Positions 9,060 to 18,400 of a stretch of 64,000 nt of DNA are shown here, one piece after another. Position 1 is the first letter of the stretch; every line of letters begins with the position of its first letter. The position numbers and the translations under genes are program-made. Source of the stretch: Gammaproteobacteria bacterium (lineage in GTDB: Bacteria; Pseudomonadota; Gammaproteobacteria; CAISUE01); contig JAJNBD010000006.1 in the NCBI GenBank assembly GCA_021156105.1, forward strand, positions 1 to 64,000. The letters are read 5' to 3'. The notes below the pieces were generated by a model. It was not told where the DNA came from, searched no databases, and was given only the letters and a program-made list of their open reading frames with translations.

Positions 9060-9566
9060 ATGGCAAGTTTTGATCAGTCAACAAAAAGTGACGGTTTAAT
9101 TGAAAAGTTAGTTGTTGTTAAAAGAAATGCAAAAACCGTTAAAGGTGGTCGCGTATTTAGTTTCCGTGCCCTTGTGGTTGTTGGTGATGGCAACGGTCGT
9201 ATTGGCGTTGGTAGCGGTAAAGCTAAAGAAGTTCCTGTTGCAATTCAAAAGGCGATGTATGCAGCACGCCGTAACATGGTAAAAGTTGAACTTAACAACA
9301 AAACAATTCTTCACCGCGTAGAAGCACGTTATGGTGCAACGAAAGTTGTTATGTTACCAGCCTCTGAAGGTACCGGTATCATTGCAGGTGGTGCTGTTCG
9401 TGCCGTATTCGAAGTGTTAGGTGTTAGCAACGTTCTTGCCAAAATTATTGGTTCAAGTAATCCTGATAACGTTATTCGTGCAGTAATTAATGGTTTGACC
9501 TCGATGTCTAATCCTGCACAGATCGCACATAAGCGCGGCAAAGTATTTGAAGAAGCTGCTGCGTAG
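9060..9566 (+). CDS. rpsE: 30S ribosomal protein S5
   Basis: S5 shapes the mRNA entry tunnel and the decoding site and is the classic spectinomycin resistance locus. Seen: [19 protein letters not shown], the [20 protein letters not shown] stretch, and [19 protein letters not shown]. 168 residues. rpmD normally follows but is absent here. Confidence 0.97.
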   Translation: MASFDQSTKSDGLIEKLVVVKRNAKTVKGGRVFSFRALVVVGDGNGRIGVGSGKAKEVPVAIQKAMYAARRNMVKVELNNKTILHRVEARYGATKVVMLPASEGTGIIAGGAVRAVFEVLGVSNVLAKIIGSSNPDNVIRAVINGLTSMSNPAQIAHKRGKVFEEAAA

Positions 9567-9588
9567 ATATAGTTGGAACCATAAACAG

Positions 9589-9612
9589 AACCGCGACCAT
9601 TAGGGAGCGGTT
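9589..9612. repeat. GCCGC-family hairpin 5, in the place of rpmD
   Basis: AACCGC (9589-9594) pairs with GCGGTT (9607-9612) around a 12-base loop. It lies in the 121-base rpsE-rplO gap where rpmD would be expected. No reading frame in this gap is long enough for L30. Confidence 0.6.
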
Positions 9613-9687
9613 AATAAATTAAACCAATGATTTTTGTTAAAGTGATCATTGAAAATTAGTTAATAAGCTTGATATAGAGTAACTATT

Positions 9688-10128
9688 ATGCAATTAAATA
9701 CATTGAAACCAGCTCCAGGCTCCAAACCTGAAAAAACACGCGTAGGTCGCGGTATTGGCAGTGGTATTGGAAAAACTTGTGGTCGTGGTCATAAAGGTCA
9801 ACGTGCACGTGCAGGTGGCTTCCATAAAGTAGGTTTCGAAGGCGGTCAAATGCCTTTGCAACGTCGTTTACCTAAGTTTGGTTTTAATTCACGAGTAAAC
9901 TTAAATACTTTCGTATTAAGACTTTCTGATTTAAATCACCTCGAAGTGGGTGAAATTGATTTATTAGTATTAAAAGCAGCTGGACTAGTTCCTCACCATG
10001 CTGAAAAAGCTAAATTTATTTTAAATGGTGAAGTTGAAGGCGCTTATATCTTAAAAGGATTGCATGCTACTAAAGGTGCGCGTGCTGCCATTGAGGCAAA
10101 AGGTGGCAAAGTCATTGACGCGGAATAG
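9688..10128 (+). CDS. rplO: 50S ribosomal protein L15
   Basis: L15 is an internal assembly protein of the large subunit. The Gly-rich N-terminal arm is plain ([20 protein letters not shown] then QRARAGG), followed by [17 protein letters not shown]. 146 residues, normal. Six bases separate it from secY. Confidence 0.96.
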   Translation: MQLNTLKPAPGSKPEKTRVGRGIGSGIGKTCGRGHKGQRARAGGFHKVGFEGGQMPLQRRLPKFGFNSRVNLNTFVLRLSDLNHLEVGEIDLLVLKAAGLVPHHAEKAKFILNGEVEGAYILKGLHATKGARAAIEAKGGKVIDAE

Positions 10129-10134
10129 GTTCTC

Positions 10135-11436
10135 ATGAGTCAAATACCACAGGCACCCCTAGCGACAGCAGCCTATAAAGATGTCGGTCGACGATTGTTT
10201 TTTTTACTGCTGATTTTATTGTTCTATCGTTTAGGTGCGCATATTCCAGTACCAGGCTTAGATGCGCATAAAGTTGCGAATTTAGTTAATTCTCAGCATA
10301 ACGGCATTTTAAGCTTATTCAATATGTTTTCTGGTAATGCTTTGCTGCGTATGTCGGTATTTGCATTAGGAATTATGCCTTATATTTCAGCGTCAATTAT
10401 TTTGCAATTATTGACGTCGATGGTGCCTAGCTTAGAGCAGTTGAAAAAAGAAGGTGAACAAGGCCGCCGTAAAATTAACGAATATACCCGTTATCTTACT
10501 TTATTTATTGCTTTTTTACAGGCGATTGGTATTTGTAAATGGCTAGTGGCACAGGGTGTGGTATTAATTGGTGGTTTTAGCTTTTACTTTATCTCGATGG
10601 TAACTTTAATCACTGGTACCATGCTAATTTTGTGGTTAGGTGAACAAATTACTGAGCGTGGCGTTGGTAATGGCATTTCCATGATTATTTTTGCGGGTAT
10701 CGTGTCTGGATTGCCAAGCGCGATTGCGAGAACGTTTGAGCAGGTGCGTCAAGGCCAGTTACAATTTCTCTCGCTAATTGTGATTACAGTTGTTGTACTG
10801 GGTGTTGTTGCTTTTGTAGTGTTTATGGAGAGAGCGCAAAGACGTATTGCGATTAACTACCCTCAGCGTATGCAAGGTAGACGCATGATGGCCGCGCAAT
10901 CTTCACACTTACCTTTTAAAATTAATATGTCGGGTGTAATTCCGCCAATATTCGCATCAAGTATTATTTTATTGCCTGCGACACTTTTTGAATTTTTTGG
11001 CAATAGCTTGAATCATAATTTATGGTTAAGCCAGTTGAATATTGCGTTATCACCTGGTCAGCCTTTGTATATTGCATTATTTGCAGCAGCAATTATTTTC
11101 TTCTGCTTCTTTTATACGGCGATTGTATTTAACCCAAGAGAAACAGCAGAAAACTTGAAGAAATCAGGTGCGTTCATTCCTGGCATCCGCCCAGGTGAGC
11201 AAACTGCTAATTATATTGATTTAGTCATTACCCGCTTGACTTTGGTAGGGGCTATTTATCTTGTGTTAGTGGCGCTCTTACCTGAATTAATGACGATAAC
11301 CTGGCATGTACAGTTTTTCTTTGGCGGTACATCGTTGTTGATTATTGTTGTTGTAACAATGGATTTTATGGCTCAGCTTCAATCTCATCTGTTATCCCAG
11401 CAGTATGAAGGGCTGATGAAAAAGGGTAAGTTTTAA
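10135..11436 (+). CDS. secY: Protein translocase subunit SecY
   Basis: Channel-forming subunit of the SecYEG translocon in the inner membrane. The 433 residues contain about ten hydrophobic membrane segments. Conserved stretches: HIPVPGLD near residue 37, [53 protein letters not shown], and the C-terminal cytoplasmic tail. It follows rplO with a 6-base gap, the usual spc position. Confidence 0.97.
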   Translation: MSQIPQAPLATAAYKDVGRRLFFLLLILLFYRLGAHIPVPGLDAHKVANLVNSQHNGILSLFNMFSGNALLRMSVFALGIMPYISASIILQLLTSMVPSLEQLKKEGEQGRRKINEYTRYLTLFIAFLQAIGICKWLVAQGVVLIGGFSFYFISMVTLITGTMLILWLGEQITERGVGNGISMIIFAGIVSGLPSAIARTFEQVRQGQLQFLSLIVITVVVLGVVAFVVFMERAQRRIAINYPQRMQGRRMMAAQSSHLPFKINMSGVIPPIFASSIILLPATLFEFFGNSLNHNLWLSQLNIALSPGQPLYIALFAAAIIFFCFFYTAIVFNPRETAENLKKSGAFIPGIRPGEQTANYIDLVITRLTLVGAIYLVLVALLPELMTITWHVQFFFGGTSLLIIVVVTMDFMAQLQSHLLSQQYEGLMKKGKF

Positions 11437-11506
11437 AAGCCGCGAAACTCAGCTGCAAGCGTAAGCAAGTAGATAGAGTCAAGGCGAGTAGTTAGATAAA
11501 ATCACA

Positions 11507-11528
11507 GCCGCATGCATTAGCAAGCGGG
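11507..11528. repeat. GCCGC-family hairpin 6 (secY-rpmJ gap)
   Basis: GCCGCATGC and GCAAGCGGG pair with one A-A mismatch around an ATTA loop. It is preceded by AAAATCACA and followed by TGCTTTTGAAAA, the same kind of flanks as other members. Confidence 0.6.
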
Positions 11529-11563
11529 TGCTTTTGAAAAAATGAGTAAAAAAGGTATTTATC

Positions 11564-11677
11564 ATGAAAGTTAGAGCATCAGTAAAAAAGATCTGCCGCA
11601 ATTGCAAAATTGTTAAACGTGGACGTACTGTCCGTGTTATTTGCAAAGAAGCAAAGCATAAACAAAAACAAGGGTAA
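11564..11677 (+). CDS. rpmJ: 50S ribosomal protein L36 (zinc-binding form)
   Basis: A 37-codon gene from ATG 11564 to TAA 11677, found by reading the gap between secY and rpsM. The product starts [20 protein letters not shown] and has Cys11, Cys14, Cys27 and His32, the complete zinc ribbon of the C+ form. L36 is the smallest large-subunit protein and helps organise 23S rRNA around helices 42 and 97. Its place after secY is the standard one. Confidence 0.95.
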   Translation: MKVRASVKKICRNCKIVKRGRTVRVICKEAKHKQKQG

Positions 11678-11767
11678 GCCGATTTGTTAGCTTAAGGTTA
11701 GCCTTAAGGTGACAATCAAGCAAATTTGTATTATCATTATTAACTTTTTATTTGCCTGGAGTGAAGA

Positions 11768-12124
11768 ATGGCGCGTATTGCGGGTGTAAACATCCCAGTT
11801 AACAAACAAATCGAAATAGCATTGACTTATATTTTTGGTATTGGTCGCCCAACCGCTAAACGCATTTGCGAAGCTGCAAAAATTGATATCCAAACGAAAG
11901 TCAAAGACTTGTCTGATGAACAAGTTGAAAGACTCCGTAAATTAGTTGCTGGATATGTGGTAGAAGGTGATTTACGTCGTGAAAAAGCATTAGCGATTAA
12001 GCGTTTAGTTGATCTAGGCTGCTATCGTGGTTTGCGTCATCGTCGTAATCTGCCTGTTCGTGGTCAGCGTACACGTACGAATGCTAGAACACGTAAAGGC
12101 CCAAGAAAAGCAGTTAAGAAATAG
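11768..12124 (+). CDS. rpsM: 30S ribosomal protein S13
   Basis: Head protein that bridges to L5 and contacts P-site tRNA. Seen: [33 protein letters not shown], the C-terminal basic tail [20 protein letters not shown]. 118 residues. GGAG at 11758 precedes the ATG. First gene of the alpha part; in E. coli S4 acts on a leader structure here, which I did not identify. Confidence 0.97.
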   Translation: MARIAGVNIPVNKQIEIALTYIFGIGRPTAKRICEAAKIDIQTKVKDLSDEQVERLRKLVAGYVVEGDLRREKALAIKRLVDLGCYRGLRHRRNLPVRGQRTRTNARTRKGPRKAVKK

Positions 12125-12138
12125 TGCCTCTCTAAATT

Positions 12139-12187
12139 CCCTCACCCCTTTGGGGAGAGGGTGGCGCAAAGCGCCAGGTGAGGGGGC
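12139..12187. repeat. CCCTCACCC-type palindromic element C (rpsM-rpsK gap)
   Basis: CCCTCACCCCTTTGGGGAGA then GGGTGGCGC-AAA-GCGCCAGGTGAGGGG. There are two nested stems: CCCC-TTT-GGGG and GGCGC-AAA-GCGCC, closed by CCCTCACC with GGTGAGGG. It begins 15 bases after rpsM. Confidence 0.75.
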
Positions 12188-12225
12188 GATAGATATAAAC
12201 TTTTTAGATTATAGGTGAGAATTAA

Positions 12226-12651
12226 ATGGCTAAGCCAAAAGTTTCTACAGCAGCAAAAGCAAAAGATGCTGTCAAAACACGTAAGAAGAAGTCCAAAGGT
12301 GTAATCTCGGAAGGGGTTGTTCATGTGGCATCTTCCTTTAATAACACAATTGTGAGCTGCACAGATATGCAAGGCAACGTGCTTGCATGGTCTACTGCGG
12401 GTGCTTCAGGCTATCGTGGTTCTAAGAAGAGCACGCCTTTTGCGGCGCAAGTAGCTGCTGAAAAAGTTGGCCAGACAGTGCAAAAAGAATATGGCATGAA
12501 AGCAGTTACTGTTATCGTGCGTGGCCCAGGACCTGGCCGTGAATCTGCAGTGCGTGTATTTATTGCACTCGGATTTAAAATTTTAGCAATTAAAGATGAC
12601 ACTGGTGTTCCTCACAATGGTTGTCGTCCACGTAAAAAACGACGCGTATAA
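12226..12651 (+). CDS. rpsK: 30S ribosomal protein S11
   Basis: S11 lies on the platform near the E-site mRNA. Seen: [46 protein letters not shown] and the ending [16 protein letters not shown]. 141 residues, roughly a dozen more than E. coli; the extra part is a basic Lys/Ala-rich N-terminus. Confidence 0.97.
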   Translation: MAKPKVSTAAKAKDAVKTRKKKSKGVISEGVVHVASSFNNTIVSCTDMQGNVLAWSTAGASGYRGSKKSTPFAAQVAAEKVGQTVQKEYGMKAVTVIVRGPGPGRESAVRVFIALGFKILAIKDDTGVPHNGCRPRKKRRV

Positions 12652-12660
12652 GCAAGTTTT

Positions 12661-12696
12661 TTGTTATTGATTCGCTGTATTTATTGTCAATAACAA
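12661..12696. repeat. Long-loop inverted repeat in rpsK-rpsD gap
   Basis: TTGTTATTGA (12661-12670) and TCAATAACAA (12687-12696) are perfect 10-bp inverted repeats 16 bases apart, about 10 bases after the rpsK stop. It differs from the GC-rich families elsewhere. It could stabilise or process the transcript; its role is unknown. The remaining 110 bases before rpsD show no gene. Confidence 0.5.
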
Positions 12697-12808
12697 GCTC
12701 AAATATAGCCATAAAAGCGCAAGGAATATTTGAGAATAAACTACTTCGCAAGGTTTTTGTAAGATTATTATAAAGCTTTTAATTGAATTACTTTAAGAGA
12801 AAAAATTC

Positions 12809-13429
12809 ATGGCAAGATATACCGGACCAAGATGTAAATTATCCCGCGCAGTTGGGATGGATTTATCACTTAAATCAGGCGTTCGTCCTTTAGACAGCAA
12901 ATGTAATGCTGAGAAGCGCCCAGGGCAACATGGGGCTTTAAAGCCACGCATGTCAGACTATGCTGCGCAGCTTCGTCAAAAGCAAATTTTGCGTCGCGTC
13001 TATGGCGTTTTAGAGCGTCAATTCCGTAACTACTATAAAAAAGCTGCAAAATTAAAAGGTTCTACCGGTTTAATTTTGTTACAGCTTTTAGAATCACGTT
13101 TAGATAACATCGTTTATCGCGGTGGTTTTGCTTCAACACGTGCTGAAGCTCGTCAATTAGTTTCGCATTGTGGTATTTTAGTGAATGGTAAAGTGGTAAA
13201 TGTTCCTTCTTACCAATTGCAGCCTGGAGATATCATTTCTGTTCGTGAAAAGTCTCGTGCTCAAGGTCGTGTACTTGCAGCAATGGAGCTTGCGGCTCAA
13301 CGCCCTGCGGTAGACTGGTTAACTGTCGAAGCAGACAAGTTCCAAGTGACTTATAAGCGCTTGCCAGACCGTACTGAATTGCCAAGTGAATATAACGAAA
13401 ATCTTGTGGTTGAATTGTATTCTAAATAA
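12809..13429 (+). CDS. rpsD: 30S ribosomal protein S4
   Basis: S4 nucleates assembly of the 16S 5' domain and represses the alpha operon in E. coli. Seen: [20 protein letters not shown], the RPGQHG motif, and an S4 RNA-binding domain around residues 95-155 ([20 protein letters not shown] then [17 protein letters not shown]). 206 residues, normal length. Confidence 0.97.
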   Translation: MARYTGPRCKLSRAVGMDLSLKSGVRPLDSKCNAEKRPGQHGALKPRMSDYAAQLRQKQILRRVYGVLERQFRNYYKKAAKLKGSTGLILLQLLESRLDNIVYRGGFASTRAEARQLVSHCGILVNGKVVNVPSYQLQPGDIISVREKSRAQGRVLAAMELAAQRPAVDWLTVEADKFQVTYKRLPDRTELPSEYNENLVVELYSK

Positions 13430-13491
13430 TTTAATGTTGCGCGTTGTGCGCAATACTAGAAAAGCCCTTAAACTATTTTAAAGGTACGCTC

Positions 13492-14442
13492 ATGCAAAAT
13501 ATTGTTTCTCGCATACTTGATAATTTCAGATCTCAAGTTATTTTAGAACCTCTTAAAAGAGGCTTTGGGCATACGCTGGGCAATGCTATTCGCCGCGTAT
13601 TGTTATCTTCTATCCCAGGGGCTGCGCCAACTGAGCTTTTGATTAAAGGTGTTAAGCACGAATATAGTGCGATCGAAGGTGTACAAGAAGACGTTATTAA
13701 TATTATCTTGAATTTGAAAGGTGTGCGCTTTGTTTTAAAAGGCGAGGCGACTAAAGTAGAACTTTCTGTAAATTTCAAAGGTCCTGGTGTATTAAGAGCA
13801 AAAGATATTAAGTTAACCCATGATGTTGAAATTTTAAATCCTGATCATGTGATTGCAAACGTTACTCAAGCTAATCCGCTTGAAATGCAGATCCTTGTAG
13901 AAAGAGGTATTGGTTATGTGCCAGCTGCGCAGTTAGAAGCGGATGCTATTGAAGAAGCCTCAGGCGAAACAAAGAAAAAAGGTTCGTTGGAAGGCAATGT
14001 GCTTTACTTAGATGCTTCCTTCAGCCCTGTTCGTCGTGTTTCTTACAATGTTGAAAACGCACGGGTAGAACAAAGAACTGACTTTGATCGTTTAGTGATT
14101 GATATTGAAACAAATGGTACGGTTTCGCCTGAAGATGCAGTGCGTACCGCAGCACAAATTCTGCAAGAAGAGCTTTCAGTTTTCTCTGGCATGCCTGTTG
14201 GCGGTGCTGCTAAACCTGCAAAATCTACTTCAGTTTATGATGCAGCCATTGATGATCTTGAATTAACTGTACGTTCTGCAAACGCTTTGAAATCAGAAAA
14301 CATTTTGACAATTCGTGATTTAGTAAGTTTGACGGAAGATGATTTAATGGGTATGCCAAACTTAGGCAAGCGTTCATTAGTTGAAATTAAAGATGCGCTC
14401 ACAGCTCATGGTTTATCTTTAGGCATGGAAATTAAAGATTAG
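13492..14442 (+). CDS. rpoA: RNA polymerase alpha subunit
   Basis: The alpha dimer starts polymerase assembly and its C-terminal domain contacts UP elements and activators. N-terminal domain: [21 protein letters not shown]-terminal domain: [20 protein letters not shown] and [17 protein letters not shown] chose ATG 13492 (316 residues), with AAGGT upstream, over an in-frame ATG at 13444, since it matches the family start. It is about a dozen residues shorter than E. coli alpha, mainly in the linker. Confidence 0.95.
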   Translation: MQNIVSRILDNFRSQVILEPLKRGFGHTLGNAIRRVLLSSIPGAAPTELLIKGVKHEYSAIEGVQEDVINIILNLKGVRFVLKGEATKVELSVNFKGPGVLRAKDIKLTHDVEILNPDHVIANVTQANPLEMQILVERGIGYVPAAQLEADAIEEASGETKKKGSLEGNVLYLDASFSPVRRVSYNVENARVEQRTDFDRLVIDIETNGTVSPEDAVRTAAQILQEELSVFSGMPVGGAAKPAKSTSVYDAAIDDLELTVRSANALKSENILTIRDLVSLTEDDLMGMPNLGKRSLVEIKDALTAHGLSLGMEIKD

Positions 14443-14453
14443 TATTAACGTAG

Positions 14454-14513
14454 GCCGCGAGCATAAGCGAGCGGCTGATAACAAATTAGAGCCGCTTGCA
14501 TAAGTAAGCGGGT
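14454..14513. repeat. Tandem GCCGC-family hairpins 7a and 7b (rpoA-rplQ gap)
   Basis: 7a spans 14454-14475 (GCCGC ... GCGGC arms around GAGCATAAGCGA) and 7b spans 14490-14513 (GCCGCTTGC, ATAA loop, GTAAGCGGG). The two copies are close variants, which is the best evidence that this is a real repeat family. Confidence 0.7.
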
Positions 14514-14546
14514 AAGCAATTTAAAGTAAAAAGTTAGGTACATAAT

Positions 14547-14900
14547 ATGCGTCACCGTTGCAGTGGAAAACAACTTAGCCGTAATTCTAGCCATCGTAAA
14601 GCGATGTTTAAAAACATGATGGTTTCGTTAATTACTCATGAAAGAATCTTTACGACTGTGGTTAAAGCGAAAGAATTACGTCGCTTTGTTGAACCTTTAA
14701 TCACGTTGGCAAAAGTGGATTCAGTTGCTAATCGCCGTCTTGCTTTTGCACGTTTAGGCGATCGAGATGCTGTCACCAAATTATTTAATGATGTAGCCAA
14801 AAAACATGCTTCACGTCCAGGTGGTTACACACGTGTGTTAAAAGCTGGCTTCCGTCCAGGCGATAAAGCGCCAATGGCGATGGTTGAGTTAGTAGGTTAA
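14547..14900 (+). CDS. rplQ: 50S ribosomal protein L17
   Basis: Last gene of the alpha operon; L17 lies near the tunnel exit. Seen: [54 protein letters not shown] and a C-terminal [13 protein letters not shown]. 117 residues. A strong terminator follows. Confidence 0.97.
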   Translation: MRHRCSGKQLSRNSSHRKAMFKNMMVSLITHERIFTTVVKAKELRRFVEPLITLAKVDSVANRRLAFARLGDRDAVTKLFNDVAKKHASRPGGYTRVLKAGFRPGDKAPMAMVELVG

Positions 14901-14920
14901 TAATTCTTTTAGTCTCTAGA

Positions 14921-14949
14921 AAAAAGCGCCTTTTAGGCGCTTTTTTTTT
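14921..14949 (+). terminator. Rho-independent terminator of the ribosomal cluster
   Basis: AAAAAGCGCC, loop TTTTA, GGCGCTTTTT and more T. A textbook stem with a long T run, 20 bases after the rplQ stop. Confidence 0.93.
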
Positions 14950-15061
14950 GCCTGAGTAAGGCATGATGCTATTTTAAGCTGCGGGGGATTATTGCTGAGC
15001 ATTGAGTCCCGCAAATTGCAGCATCTGTTCGCGCCTTCGTCAATCGCTTTTGCTGCTCTTT

Positions 15062-15217
15062 TTAATCATAAAGAGTCATGCGTCGTGCAAAAAAATCTTT
15101 GCCAAAGATTTGCGCTTTTTTTGAATACTGAGATAAATCAGGAAGCTTGGGGTTCGATGCTTTAACAGCATTTTTAACCAGATGATTAATCGCAATGAGT
15201 TCGTCTCTATATTTCAT
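15062..15217 (-). CDS. Small hypothetical protein (51 residues)
   Basis: Reading the minus strand from ATG 15217 to TAA 15062 gives 51 codons: MKYRDELIAINHLVKNAVKA, then SNPKLPDLSQYSKKAQIFGK, then DFFARRMTLYD. GAGGAT lies 7 bases before the ATG. The composition looks like a soluble helical protein. I do not recognise a family and see no membrane segment. It is short, so it could be chance or the remnant of a longer gene. The rest of the 14950-15409 gap has no other gene I can support. Confidence 0.4.
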   Translation of the reverse strand: MKYRDELIAINHLVKNAVKASNPKLPDLSQYSKKAQIFGKDFFARRMTLYD

Positions 15218-15309
15218 GGGATTATCCTCTGCATAGCATAAATTATTTTTATTTAAAGCAGAAACTTGTTTGCAAGACCTGCGCCATAGTACGTATTAGG
15301 CTGAGCTTA

Positions 15310-15348
15310 ATCTGACAGTCACTATTTAAAAACTAGAAGCTGTCAGAT
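15310..15348. repeat. Inverted repeat downstream of the ankyrin gene
   Basis: ATCTGACAG (15310-15318) and CTGTCAGAT (15340-15348) are perfect inverted copies; similarity extends imperfectly on both sides (GAGCTTA and CAAGTTTG). It lies about 60 bases past the stop of the minus-strand gene. No T run follows on either strand, so it is a weak terminator at best. Confidence 0.4.
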
Positions 15349-15409
15349 CAAGTTTGAGTAAGTACAAATAATAACTTTCTTTTTCCACTTGCTTAAAAAA
15401 TCTTCAGCG

Positions 15410-18400
15410 CTAAATTGCCTGCAGACTTAAGCGGGCTGTTGTAGTTTGAGAAAGTATAGCTGCAGCTTGCTTAATCAAGCGGCACAAATCTTCTGCAAGA
15501 CCAAATGGTTTTTCCCAAGTCATTTTACCTGCAATTTCGTGATATTCATTTTCTTCTTTTGCATGCGCATAGGCATTACGAACCTCTTTGGCTTGTTTGA
15601 AAAACGCTTGATCTCTGCGATGTTTTGCTTCTGCGCCGGCACAGTCGGCAAATTCGTCGAGTAACATAATAAGTGCACAGGCCTGATTATGTAACCAAGT
15701 GCCCGATCTGTAATCTTCTATATTGGTAGATATTTCACTTAATGCTGCTAAATGCTTCAACGTAAGCTGAAGTTTTTCGCTTGCCTCTTTCGGTCTAAGT
15801 GATTGCAACTCCTCTAAGCGATTAAAGAAGCGGCCTTCTCTTGGTAAAGTGCACAAACCGACTGAGATATCTAACTGCTCATTAGCTATTTGCTCAAGCG
15901 CTGGCATGATAGGCCACAGCTGGCTGAGAATAGTTTTGACATGATCGAAGTCAAACGGAATTAATTGCTCACCGGGTAAATTTCGGTGAAAGAGTTTTCC
16001 GCGAATATTAAGGAAATATTCTCTGCGTCCCACCGCGTCTAACGTTGCGCCATAAATCTTACAAAGCATTTTCTCGCTTAGGCTAGAAAGCAACTGGAAT
16101 GCACGGGTTATAAGATAATAAAGTTGTAATAATTGATTATGCTCTTGCGTTGGCTCTTCTGTCAGTTGTTTAGTTTCTGTTAATGTAACAACCAGCTCTT
16201 TTGCTATTTTAATTTGATTCTTTCTTTGCACTTCTTTTTGATAAGGTAAGAGAGGGCGGAAAACAGAGTGCGCAGGAGCAGTAGAGGTTGGCTGTTTCTT
16301 TGGTGGGATAACTGTTACCGTAAGCGTACTAAAATCTTCCTTGGCTATCGTTGGCTCCTGTGCTTGGTCAGTTCGCTCAACGGGAGGAGATGCTGGACCT
16401 GCAACGCTTTCCAGGCGAGGAACTGTTGGCGGTGAGGCAAAGGCTGAGCGTGTTACTTGGGGTAGTAAACGTCTCGACGCGAAAATGCTTGGGCTAATAT
16501 CTGGCCGCCGCAAGTCTTGACGCAATATTGGTTTGCCTGAAGGTTTAATTCCTTTTGTAATAAATAGCTTCTTTATTTCCAGCGCAAGCTTATTTTCTTC
16601 TTTCCAAATATCACACCAATCTACTAACGAGTAACCTTCAACTTTATTTTGAAATATTGCTTTTGCATGCTTGTCTGCGTAAGCAATTAAGGCTTTCACT
16701 ATCTCAATATTTTTTGTGTAACGGATCATTAAATGTATAGGCGTAAATCCTTCTGAATTTGCTACGATTAATGTTATACATCCGCTTTTTAACATAACTG
16801 GAATTAAATCTGTTTTGCCTAAAACCAATGCTTCAAATAACAAGTTAGGGCTTTTTGAACTACAGTCACTCGTTAACACTTTGTTGAAAACTTTCTTGGT
16901 TAATAAACTCGCAAAAAGCTTACTTTTACCATCATAATTTTCCAATGCAAAATGCGCTAATTCTTTTGGGTCTAAGAATTTTAAAGTATTTCCAAAGGCA
17001 TCCACCAATCTATCATTATTCGCAATGCCCTCAACCACAGCCATTGCTAAAGTAGGATGTTTTGCAATTAGAGCTTTAACACATCTTTTTTGCTCAATGC
17101 TTGGAGCATTACACTTAATAAATATTTGCTTCAATAGCTCCGGAAACTCTGCCTTAAATTGTGCTGCATCGACTTTTTCAAGCAATGCATTAAATAATTC
17201 CGCTTTATGATGATAAAAAGCCAAGCTGAGAGAAGATTCCCCTGTCCGATTTTTCTTTAACGGGTTGGCGTTTTTCTCTAGCAAAATTTTCACTAAAGCA
17301 ATATCGTTAATTCTTGCTGCTTGATGTAATACGGTATCCTCATCTTTATTCACTACTTCATTTAAATCCAACTCTTCTGTCAGAAGTTGGTCAACGATTT
17401 CTTGTCTATTTTTTTGATCGTCATAACTAAGCGCCAAGCTGACGTCGGTTATGCGGATCAGTTTTTTATTCATGTTATTGATAATAAATTTAATCTGGGC
17501 TACAGGTAACTTTTCTTGCAAAAATAGTTGCAATAGCGTTTTGTCACCAGAAAGTTTTCTATCTAGGCCAAAATCAGCTAAGTATGCCATTTTTTCTTTT
17601 GCAAAAGCTTGTAGCCAGACCTCTTTTATAATTGTGTTCCCCTCGCTTCGTGCGGCTATGGTTTTTTTAAATTCTTCCCAGGAAGGAGATCCAACTATAT
17701 TTTCAATCAGTGCAAGACGATTGAATTCACCATTAATAAACAAAGCTACCCATAATTTAACATCGCTTTTAGCAACAACTTTCCCAATAAATTTATCTTT
17801 AAATATTTCAATATCTTTGCCATATAATAAATTTTCTTGGAAGTATTGTTTAAAAGATTTTCCAGCGGCCATAAACTGCTGCGCTAGATCTGGAAAATAC
17901 ACCTTTGGAACAATAGACAGAATTGAATTAAGTTGCACCTTGCCTTGGATATAGGCAGTAATGAGCTTTTCCTCATGTAATGCTAATAACTCCATTCTGG
18001 TATCAACAGGAAGAGCGTTGATCACTACTAGATTAGATTCATTATTTAAATCATCAAAAAGTTTATTCACTGCTAACTTAAATTCTTCCCATTGGTCCGA
18101 ATGAAATAGCGCTTGGATAAAATCTGAAGTTTCAAGTTCACTTCCACGGATAACATCAATGTATAACTCAATATTACGTTGCGCAATAGTCTTGGCAATT
18201 AATTTGTCTAAAGATTTTTTAACCTCTTCCTCATTCAAGCTATCTAGCTGTTCGGAAGGCGGTATTCCAGGCTGGGAAGGGGGCAAATGGCGTGTTTTTG
18301 TTTTCAACATTACTATTTGGCGCGCATTTAACCGTCTTTGCACATAAGCTTCAAATAAGGTTTCTTCATGTAAGTCTACGAGCTTTGATCTATCTTCCTC

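Noticed and set aside
17451..17954. 167-codon open frame antisense to the ankyrin gene
   Set aside because: It mirrors the coding frame of the large minus-strand gene, has no ribosome binding site I can see, and its composition is that of a shadow frame.
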